From contig PMNQ01000261.1 of NCBI GenBank assembly GCA_003162555.1, positions 1 through 6,020 of the forward strand: DNA of 6,020 nt. Direction: 5' to 3'. Within the stretch, counting starts at the first letter, position 1, and every line of letters begins with the position of its first letter. The translations under genes were made by a program, and so were the position numbers. The DNA is from Gammaproteobacteria bacterium (GTDB lineage Bacteria; Pseudomonadota; Gammaproteobacteria; Steroidobacterales; Steroidobacteraceae). Shown here one piece after another: positions 1-5,280 of the stretch. A model generated the notes under the pieces. The model worked only from the letters and a program-made list of their open reading frames with translations, was not told the DNA's origin and ran no database searches.

Positions 1-308
1 AACGCCTGGCCGGCAAATTTCGGCGCCGCGCCCAGCGACCGCCGATCGTCAGCCACACCAACGCCAAGCAGAATGACGATTCCGGTCAGCAGTGCCGGCA
101 TCGATGGAATGCTGGTGGCTCCAAGCAGCAGGGCCGCGATGATGCCGCCACTCATGGCGATGCCGCCGACACGCGGTACCGGGGCCGAATGCACCTTGCG
201 CGCCTCGGGCATATCCAGAATGTGCAGGGGCACGGCCCATCGAATGAGCAATGGCATGAGCACCATGGTCACGCTCATGGCCAGGATCAATCCCAGGAGG
301 GCTTGCAT
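1..308 (-). CDS. WecA/MraY-like polyprenyl-phosphate sugar-1-phosphate transferase, 5' part (runs off left edge)
   Basis: This is the N-terminal part (about 102 residues) of a glycosyltransferase family 4 (PNPT) membrane enzyme; the rest lies beyond base 1. Enzymes of this family move a sugar-1-phosphate from a UDP-sugar to undecaprenyl phosphate at the inner membrane, the first step of many EPS, O-antigen and teichoic acid pathways. Seen directly: ATG at 308-306; a hydrophobic first helix (about residues 3-22); the family signature LDMPEARKVHSAPVPRVGG at residues 31-49; two further hydrophobic stretches (about 50-63 and 71-86); and the Asp-Asp pair D87-D88 followed by K97 and Q101, matching the DD...K..Q motif that binds Mg2+ and substrate. 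The start gives the usual short N-terminus before the first helix. The ribosome site is weak (only a GGGTTGG-like stretch upstream). It lies 12 bp after the exosortase stop codon, so co-transcription is likely. Sugar specificity cannot be told; WecA-type is likelier than MraY because of the EPS context. Confidence 0.88.
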   Translation of the reverse strand, partial: MQALLGLILAMSVTMVLMPLLIRWAVPLHILDMPEARKVHSAPVPRVGGIAMSGGIIAALLLGATSIPSMPALLTGIVILLGVGVADDRRSLGAAPKFAGQA

Positions 309-320
309 TGCGCGCCAACC

Positions 321-1913
321 CTATCCGGGAATGTAGTGCTCGAGCTGCGGGGCAACCTGCGCTATGAAGGATTGCACTTCATGATCGGCATCGGTCTCCG
401 ACGTACCCAGCGGAATGGGCACGATGACTCGCACCAACGCCCCATCCGTCCTGTGCCGCGTGATCGCATCGATCAGCAGGTACCATTTCACCAGGTATTC
501 GTTCGTGACCACACGGCCGCGCTGCTGGAACCAGTAGTAGACGAGTTCGCGCTGCTCGCCGTACTGGATGAGTGCGCGATTGACCTGCAGAGTGCGGCCA
601 CCGAACCTGACCGCGGCCACCGGGATCTGCCGCATATCCTCGATGCGCCAGCCACCACCCGGCATGCAGGCACGCGGCGAATGCGTGGCCTCGCCCGCAC
701 TCTGCGTGTCATACCAGGCGACGTACAGGTTGACTGGCGGCGCACTGGAGCGGCTGTAGTCAACGAGCAGATAGTCATCGAGCTTCAGCTGATCGAGATA
801 GATTTTCTCCAGGACCTGACGCTTGCCATTCCAGTCGCCGAGCCCCAGCGGAAAGGAAGCGAAGAAGTCGCGGGTCGGCACGATGCCGTTGATTGACGGC
901 AGGGCCAGCGCGGCCACGCTGAACACCATCACCGCCGCGCCCGCTGCCATGGCGGTGACCGGCAATGACCGCGTGCGGCGCGGCACATCCGCCGGCAACG
1001 ATGGCGCCGAGTCAGCGCTGAACAAATCCCGCCAGGGCCGGCGATCCTTGCCGATACGCGCCAGGACAATGACAACGAGCACGAGACAGGCCGTGCTCAG
1101 CATGAACACCATCCAGCCCTGCACCTCATGCAGCAGGCCTTCGGCCATGGACGGTCCCCAGCGATCCACCATGACGCCAATGGCCGCAATGCGCAGACTG
1201 TTCATCAGCAGCGTTATGGGCAAGCTCGACAGAAACACAGCCACCCGCTTCCACACGGCCGCACGGAAAAAGCAGGCCATCAGGAACGCCAGCGTCATCA
1301 ACGGCAGCAGATAGCGCAGGCCGCTGCATGCTTCTGCCACTTCCAGTTTGTAGGTGCCCAGATCGATGACGTTGCCTTCGAGATAGGTGGACACACCGGC
1401 CACGCGCATCAGCCATACGCCCAGGGTCGATGACAGGAGTTGCAGCTCCGATGAGAGCGGGAACATCAACATGCTGGGCAGAGGAATCATGAACACCAAC
1501 ACACCGAGCGGCGCCGCGAGCACGCGCATCGCAGCCCAGCCGACCAACGACAGCACCAGACCGTAGATGACGATGAGCAGCGCGATGTGCTGAAAGGTGT
1601 AAAGTGCCGCAAACCGCCCGACGACGGCCAGGGCGATGCCGGCCGTTACCACGGCCAGGCCACCCCAGGATCCCTTGAACTCCTGCTGACTGAGCTCAGC
1701 GCGGCGCTGCCAGATCAGGTATGCGGCAATCACTGGAATCAGGTAGCCATGGCTGAACTCGGCGGTCTGCCAGGACCAGAACATGACGCCGATGGCCTCG
1801 TGAAAGCCAAGATAAATCAGGCCCAACGCCAACGCGAGCAAGGCAGGGGCCCAAGCAGGGAATCGATACAGGATGTGCCGACCCACAGGTGCGGCAGGCG
1901 CGGCGATGTTCAA
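321..1913 (-). CDS. xrtD: Exosortase fused to EpsI (XrtD-like, VPLPA-CTERM type)
   Basis: Exosortases are polytopic inner-membrane cysteine transpeptidases that cleave C-terminal sorting tags of surface proteins, usually in EPS-producing Gram-negatives. The 530-residue product has two parts. Residues about 20-287 form the multi-helix exosortase core, with FSHGYLIP at 53-60, the catalytic-Cys motif EACSGLRY at 194-201 (C196), the conserved Arg in NSLRIA (R241) and the conserved His in LLHEVQGW (H262). After a polar linker (about 288-316) and one more membrane segment (about 319-339), residues 340-530 form an EpsI (DUF3485-like) domain with HSPRACMPGGGW at 411-422 and YYWFQQRGR at 459-467. The GNVIDLGTYKLEVAEACSGL-type surroundings recall XrtD rather than XrtA; this subtype call is from memory. 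Length fits a fused exosortase-EpsI. The start is TTG at 1913-1911: no in-frame ATG lies between it and the upstream in-frame stop at 1938-1940. GTG at 1886-1884 is the alternative. Neither has a clear ribosome site. Confidence 0.92.
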   Translation of the reverse strand: MNIAAPAAPVGRHILYRFPAWAPALLALALGLIYLGFHEAIGVMFWSWQTAEFSHGYLIPVIAAYLIWQRRAELSQQEFKGSWGGLAVVTAGIALAVVGRFAALYTFQHIALLIVIYGLVLSLVGWAAMRVLAAPLGVLVFMIPLPSMLMFPLSSELQLLSSTLGVWLMRVAGVSTYLEGNVIDLGTYKLEVAEACSGLRYLLPLMTLAFLMACFFRAAVWKRVAVFLSSLPITLLMNSLRIAAIGVMVDRWGPSMAEGLLHEVQGWMVFMLSTACLVLVVIVLARIGKDRRPWRDLFSADSAPSLPADVPRRTRSLPVTAMAAGAAVMVFSVAALALPSINGIVPTRDFFASFPLGLGDWNGKRQVLEKIYLDQLKLDDYLLVDYSRSSAPPVNLYVAWYDTQSAGEATHSPRACMPGGGWRIEDMRQIPVAAVRFGGRTLQVNRALIQYGEQRELVYYWFQQRGRVVTNEYLVKWYLLIDAITRHRTDGALVRVIVPIPLGTSETDADHEVQSFIAQVAPQLEHYIPG

Positions 1914-1970
1914 TGGTAAGACCGGCGTACGCTGGATTTACGAAACGCCCGAGAGCATAGGCGTCCGATC

Positions 1971-1986
1971 GTGACGGTTCCGTTAC
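1971..1986. promoter_or_regulatory. Imperfect 16-bp palindrome, possible operator
   Basis: GTGACGGTTCCGTTAC reads almost the same on both strands; 6 of 8 half-site positions match (GTGACGGT against GTAACGGA). It lies 58 bp upstream of the exosortase TTG start, inside the divergent intergenic region, where a dimeric regulator could affect minus-strand transcription. No known operator consensus was recognised, and a palindrome of this quality can arise by chance. Confidence 0.3.
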
Positions 1987-2052
1987 AAGCCAAAATGGCC
2001 CAAATCCGCTGCTCGAGGCCGTCCCGCACCGGCGGCGCCACGTGAAATCTTT

Positions 2053-2058
2053 TTGACA
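2053..2058 (+). promoter_or_regulatory. Consensus -35-like hexamer TTGACA upstream of the glycosyltransferase
   Basis: TTGACA matches the sigma-70 -35 consensus exactly and lies 65 bp before the glycosyltransferase ATG, a sensible distance for a promoter of the plus-strand operon. The -10 partner is poor: TACTTT (2073-2078) is only 14 bp away and matches TATAAT at 3 of 6 positions, and nothing better occurs at 16-18 bp. The promoter is therefore tentative. Confidence 0.25.
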
Positions 2059-2122
2059 CATCCAGTCCAGATACTTTCGCCATAGCCGGGAGCCGCACTC
2101 CAGGCGTGAATGACACTGCACC

Positions 2123-3328
2123 ATGTCGAACGCGGACCTCTCAGTGATCCTGATAGCCAATTCCTATTTTCCGGCCGACGAGGAAGGCGGACCGCCCTTC
2201 AGCAACAGAGAACTTGCCAACTCCCTGGTTCGCGCCGGAGTGCGCATGGTGGTGGTAACAACCGACCGAAACGGCAGCCGTCGGCTTGATGTGCCCACGA
2301 ACCAATGGGTCAGCGTCGACAACCTTCCGGTGTACTACGCGGCCACCGCGCGCGGAAGCTGGCTACGCAGTCGCGCATTCAGCAGCGCGGCCTCGCAAGC
2401 CATCCGGTCGTCAGACGTCTGCGTTTTGTCCGCGACCTTCTGGAGCTACACCGGCCTTGCCGCATGGCTCGCCTGCCGCCGATACAAAGTGCCCTACATC
2501 ACTTACGCGCGCGGCTTTCTGAGCCCGTGGGCGCTCAAGCAGAAAAGCGTGAAGAAGGCCTTTTATTGGCGCCTGATCGCCAGGCGTATCGTCAACGGTT
2601 CCAGGGCACTGGTCGCGCTGGCGGACCAGGAGGCGAAAGATTACCTGCGCCTGCGACTGACTCCGCCCGTCACCGTGATTCCAAACGGCGCGAATGTGGA
2701 CGCAGAGGAATCCGCAGACGATCCGGCAGTCGCCGCAATTCCGCAGACAATCGCATCCTTGCCCGCCGACTATTTCCTGTTCCTCGGGCGGATTCACGCC
2801 AAGAAAGGCATCGATCTGCTGCTGCCGGCGTTCGAGCGTTGCGTGAACAATGGCTACGGCGCCAGGCTGGTTATCGCCGGCCCCGTGGACAGCTCTTACC
2901 AGCAGGAGTTCACGCGCCTGCTGGCCGACTGCGGCGTACGGAATCGGGTGGACGTGGTCGGCACCGTGTCCGGATCCGCAAAATCCCGGCTCATCCGCGG
3001 TGCGCGCGCGTTCATCCTGTCCTCTTACAGCGAAGGTTTGCCCGTGGCGGTGCTCGAAGCCATGTCGCTGGGCATTCCGGTCATTATTACCGCGGAGTGC
3101 AATATGCCGGAGGTCGCGATCGAGCGTGCCGGCTTCATCGTCGAGCTCAACGCCAGCTCGTTGGCCGATGCCATGGCGCGGGTCTGGAACGACGCGCGCT
3201 TGCGCTCGGAACTGTCCGTCAACGCGCGGCGGCTGGCTCGCGAGAGTTTTTCCTGGGACTCCGTCGGGCTGCGGGTCGCGCAACTGTGCCGCAACGTAGC
3301 CAACGAAGAGCGCATACATGTCGCTTGA
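2123..3328 (+). CDS. Family-4 (GT-B fold) glycosyltransferase
   Basis: The 401-residue product is a retaining GT4 enzyme that would transfer a sugar from a nucleotide sugar to a lipid-linked glycan on the cytoplasmic face of the membrane. Seen directly: an N-terminal Rossmann half starting VILIANSYFPADEEGG (8-23), whose Gly-rich loop is the acceptor-side signature; the interdomain VTVIPNGANVD (183-193); the donor-side FLGRIHAKKGIDLLLPAF (220-237), with R223 and K228 in the positions that contact the nucleotide diphosphate; and SEGLPVAVLEAMSLGIPV (303-320), carrying the EX7E pair E304 and E312. Length is normal for the family. ATG at 2123 is the best start: an in-frame TGA at 2111-2113 excludes any longer form, although no strong ribosome site is visible. 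There are no membrane segments or signal peptide. It is the first gene of a three-gene plus-strand run and overlaps the next by 11 bp. Donor and acceptor sugars cannot be told. Confidence 0.92.
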   Translation: MSNADLSVILIANSYFPADEEGGPPFSNRELANSLVRAGVRMVVVTTDRNGSRRLDVPTNQWVSVDNLPVYYAATARGSWLRSRAFSSAASQAIRSSDVCVLSATFWSYTGLAAWLACRRYKVPYITYARGFLSPWALKQKSVKKAFYWRLIARRIVNGSRALVALADQEAKDYLRLRLTPPVTVIPNGANVDAEESADDPAVAAIPQTIASLPADYFLFLGRIHAKKGIDLLLPAFERCVNNGYGARLVIAGPVDSSYQQEFTRLLADCGVRNRVDVVGTVSGSAKSRLIRGARAFILSSYSEGLPVAVLEAMSLGIPVIITAECNMPEVAIERAGFIVELNASSLADAMARVWNDARLRSELSVNARRLARESFSWDSVGLRVAQLCRNVANEERIHVA

Positions 3329-4070
3329 AAAGACCACGGTCGCGCACTGGAACGACGCCTGGGCCCGAGGCGTGCGACCACGCCTTCCTTCCAGCCTCGA
3401 CATCAATGTCCGCAATTGCAAGGCGCTGTTCAGCCGTCATGTGCAGCCCGGCATGGACGTACTCGAGATAGGCTTCGCGCCGGGAAAGATGCTGGCGTGG
3501 GTGGCGCAATGCCTGAGCGCCAATGTGACCGGCGTTGACTACTCGCCGCGCGGCGTCGAAGTCGCGAACGGGCTGTTTCGGGCGCTCGACATAGCCGCGG
3601 ACCTGCGTTGCGAGAGCATCTTTGAAACCACGCTCAGACCCGCCTCGTTTGACCTCGTGTGCAGCGCTGGCGTGATCGAACATTTCGAGGACCCGCGGCC
3701 AATCGTGGCCAAGCATGTGGAATTGCTCCGGCCCGGCGGCGTCGCGCTGATACATGTGCCGAACTACGGTGGCCTGTATGGTTCACTGCAGGCGAGGCTC
3801 GACCCGGACAACCTCGCGCTCCACAACCTTCATATCATGTCTCTTCCGGCCCTCGGCGCTCTCGCTCCGCAGCACAACGAGCTGACGGTCAACACTTATA
3901 CCTGGGGCCGCATGTCACCCTGGATTCTCTCGCTGCCGCGATTGGGCATTGGGCGGGCAGGCACCGCTCTTTCATGGATGCTGAATGGGCTGGCGCAACT
4001 CCAGCCCTTCAAGATAGACCGCCTGGCGCCAATGCTCGTGCTCGAAATCAGAAAACGTGCAACGCACTAG
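3318..4070 (+). CDS. Class I SAM-dependent methyltransferase
   Basis: The 250-residue product has the class I methyltransferase fold in order: motif I VLEIGFAPGKML (48-59), post-I acidic residue D74 in TGVDYSP, motif II region FDLVCSAGVIEHFEDP (111-126) and motif III LLRPGGVALIHVPN (136-149). Motif I reads E-I-G-F-A-P-G, so the middle Gly of the usual GxGxG is Ala; this is tolerated in many relatives. The C-terminal part (about 150-250) has no motif I can assign, but its PNYGG..GSLQARLD...HN pattern resembles methyltransferases of polysaccharide clusters. Likely role: O- or N-methylation of a sugar or sugar nucleotide of the EPS (inference from neighbours). The ATG at 3318 overlaps the glycosyltransferase stop (3326-3328) by 11 bp, and a GAAGAG stretch at 3305-3310 sits 7 bp upstream as a ribosome site inside the previous gene. 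This suggests translational coupling. A ubiquinone-type or small-molecule methyltransferase is the alternative. Confidence 0.88.
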   Translation: MSLEKTTVAHWNDAWARGVRPRLPSSLDINVRNCKALFSRHVQPGMDVLEIGFAPGKMLAWVAQCLSANVTGVDYSPRGVEVANGLFRALDIAADLRCESIFETTLRPASFDLVCSAGVIEHFEDPRPIVAKHVELLRPGGVALIHVPNYGGLYGSLQARLDPDNLALHNLHIMSLPALGALAPQHNELTVNTYTWGRMSPWILSLPRLGIGRAGTALSWMLNGLAQLQPFKIDRLAPMLVLEIRKRATH

Positions 4071-4101
4071 CGTATGACTTTCATCATAGGTTGATCGGCG
4101 G

Positions 4102-5253
4102 TTGATTCGCGCGGTTCTTATGGCTCTGTTGCTGGTGTGTCCGCCGATGGTGCGCGCCGGCGCCCGCTTTGATGCCGTCCTGAATTGCGGTGCGGATCCA
4201 TCCGGCGCCAAAGACTCGGCGCCCGGCCTCAATGCCTGCATAGCGGGAAGATCGCAGGCCGCTCTGTATTTCCCTCCCGGAGACTATCGACTGGGATCCA
4301 CGATCACGGTCAGCGGCCACAACGTGACGCTGTACGCCGATTCGCGCGCGACCGCCACGCTATGGGCCTACGGTTGCGGCGACGCGCTCAGGTTCAGCAA
4401 CGGGGCGCAGGAAATATTCAACGATTCGATCCGCAATCTGCAGATCTACGGCAAGGGCGGGTGCCCGCAGACGGCCGTGCATGTCGTGGACGGCAGCTGG
4501 TTCGAGATCGACAACGTGCAGATTGTAGGGTTCGATGATGCGAAGGAACTGAGCGTCGGCGTCCGGACCGAAGGGCGCGAGGGATTCCATCTGACCAATT
4601 CGAACATCCAGGCCAATCTGCCGGTTTCCATGGGGCTGAATCCCAATCATCCCTACATCGCCGCGGATCACGTGCACATAGCGGATCTATACAGCATCGT
4701 GTCCGGCGCGAGGGCGCAGAACTATCACATCACGCTGGACGCTGGCGTTGTAGTCACAAACCTGACCATTGACGGACAGAATCCCTTTGCGCGCGGATGC
4801 GGCATCCTGCGATGGATCACGGCCGCGCCTCCCGTTACTGTGAGCTCCATGCTCAGGATCAGCAATCTGCGGTTCGAACAGCAATCGGCCGGATGCGGCG
4901 CGCAGCTGGACATTGAACAGCCCGCGGGCCGGCCGCTCCAGGAACTGCTAGTCGAAAACGTGGCATTCAATCCCACGCCGGGAGCGTTGCGGTTAATCAA
5001 TGTGGACAGCGTGACCATCGCCAACTCGAAGAATCCGTCGCCAAGTGGCGGGCACCTGCTGGACGCTGTGAACCTGCTGTTTCTCGACCTGCGTAACAAC
5101 AGCGTGACCTCGGTCAACGGCAAGGTTTTCGTTGACGGCCGTGATCTCGAAGGGGGCTATGGACACTGGATCTTCGGACCAGCTCGCGGCAAGCACTGCT
5201 GTGATCCGGACGGCGTGCGCTCGCTGGATTCCGGCAGTTGGAGCAGGAACTAG
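4102..5253 (+). CDS. Secreted right-handed beta-helix protein, pectate-lyase-like superfamily
   Basis: The 383-residue product starts with a signal peptide: MIR, a hydrophobic core (about 4-17) and a likely AGA cleavage site at residues 19-21. The mature N-terminus, with NCGADPSGAKDSAPGLNACI (28-47) then ALYFPPGDYRLGSTITV (54-70), matches the opening of pectate-lyase-3-type beta-helices (GA.gDG..D...l..A, then vyfPpG.Y). Later Asn/Asp- and Val/Ile-rich rungs, such as IRNLQIYG, FEIDNVQIVG, ISNLRFEQ and LLVENVAF, fit repeated helix coils. Eight cysteines remain after cleavage (29, 46, 92, 121, 233, 265, 366, 367), consistent with disulfides in the periplasm or outside. The likely role is EPS binding, lyase or hydrolase activity, but no catalytic triad can be assigned. 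No exosortase-type C-terminal tag is present. The start is TTG at 4102, chosen because it gives the charged MIR n-region; ATG at 4120 is the alternative, and an in-frame TAG at 4087-4089 bars a longer form. It follows the methyltransferase by 31 bp and is probably co-transcribed. Confidence 0.8.
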   Translation: MIRAVLMALLLVCPPMVRAGARFDAVLNCGADPSGAKDSAPGLNACIAGRSQAALYFPPGDYRLGSTITVSGHNVTLYADSRATATLWAYGCGDALRFSNGAQEIFNDSIRNLQIYGKGGCPQTAVHVVDGSWFEIDNVQIVGFDDAKELSVGVRTEGREGFHLTNSNIQANLPVSMGLNPNHPYIAADHVHIADLYSIVSGARAQNYHITLDAGVVVTNLTIDGQNPFARGCGILRWITAAPPVTVSSMLRISNLRFEQQSAGCGAQLDIEQPAGRPLQELLVENVAFNPTPGALRLINVDSVTIANSKNPSPSGGHLLDAVNLLFLDLRNNSVTSVNGKVFVDGRDLEGGYGHWIFGPARGKHCCDPDGVRSLDSGSWSRN

Positions 5254-5280
5254 CGTTGGCGTCACGACCGATCGCTAGTT
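5248..5280. terminator. Stem-loop at the convergent gene junction, possible bidirectional terminator
   Basis: AACTAGCG (5248-5255) and CGCTAGTT (5273-5280) are perfect 8-bp inverted repeats around a 17-nt loop. The left arm holds the beta-helix stop codon (TAG 5251-5253) and the right arm holds the asparagine synthetase-like stop (CTA 5275-5277, minus strand). A competing stem is possible: TTGGCG (5256-5261) with CGCCAA (5283-5288), extended by GCG (5253-5255) with CGC (5291-5293) across a TT bulge. No clear U-tract follows on either strand, so intrinsic termination is uncertain, but the location between convergent ends supports it. Confidence 0.4.

Larger units (their letters stand above)
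1914..2122. other. Divergent intergenic region between exosortase and glycosyltransferase genes
   Basis: This 209-bp stretch separates two divergently read genes and must carry start signals for at least one, probably both. It holds the imperfect palindrome at 1971-1986 and a consensus -35-like hexamer at 2053-2058 for the plus strand. A TATGCT hexamer on the minus strand (1959-1954) could be a -10 for the exosortase gene, but it has no good -35 partner at 16-18 bp. No sigma-54 (GG-N10-GC) promoter of the kind reported for some PEP-CTERM genes was seen. Open frames across it (for example minus 1910-2116) look like high-GC shadows, with no ribosome site or recognisable motif. Confidence 0.6.

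Noticed and set aside
49..318. 89-residue minus-strand frame at the left edge
   Set aside because: It is His/Arg-rich and motif-free. The neighbouring frame starting at 308 encodes the WecA-like signature, including the DD pair.
189..896. 235-residue plus-strand open frame antisense to the EpsI part of the exosortase gene
   Set aside because: The composition (rich in His, Arg, Gln, Asp) is that of an antisense shadow in high-GC DNA, there is no recognisable motif, and the opposite strand carries a clear exosortase-EpsI protein.
2089..2101. Small hairpin GGAG-CCGCA-CTCC upstream of the glycosyltransferase
   Set aside because: Only 4 bp of stem, too short to separate from chance in GC-rich DNA, and too far (about 30 bp) from the ATG for the GGAG to be its ribosome site.
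1910..2116. 68-residue minus-strand frame filling the divergent intergenic region
   Set aside because: There is no ribosome site, no known motif and no hydrophobic or domain pattern; it is more likely the regulatory region.
2411..3421. 336-residue minus-strand frame opposite the glycosyltransferase
   Set aside because: It shows no motif or ribosome site and has an antisense composition; it is explained by the codon bias of the plus-strand gene.
2305..3471. 388-residue plus-strand frame overlapping the glycosyltransferase
   Set aside because: It is extremely Arg-rich with no family motif, and it lies in another frame of a gene with full GT4 signatures; it is an out-of-frame shadow despite its length.
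4102..4164. Lipoprotein signal at Cys13 of the beta-helix protein
   Set aside because: The residue before the Cys is Val and the sequence LLVC does not fit a lipobox; a standard AGA cleavage site follows.
5190..5253. Exosortase sorting tag at the C-terminus of the beta-helix protein
   Set aside because: The C-terminus ends SLDSGSWSRN with no VPLPA/PEP motif, membrane segment or Arg-rich tail of the expected form.
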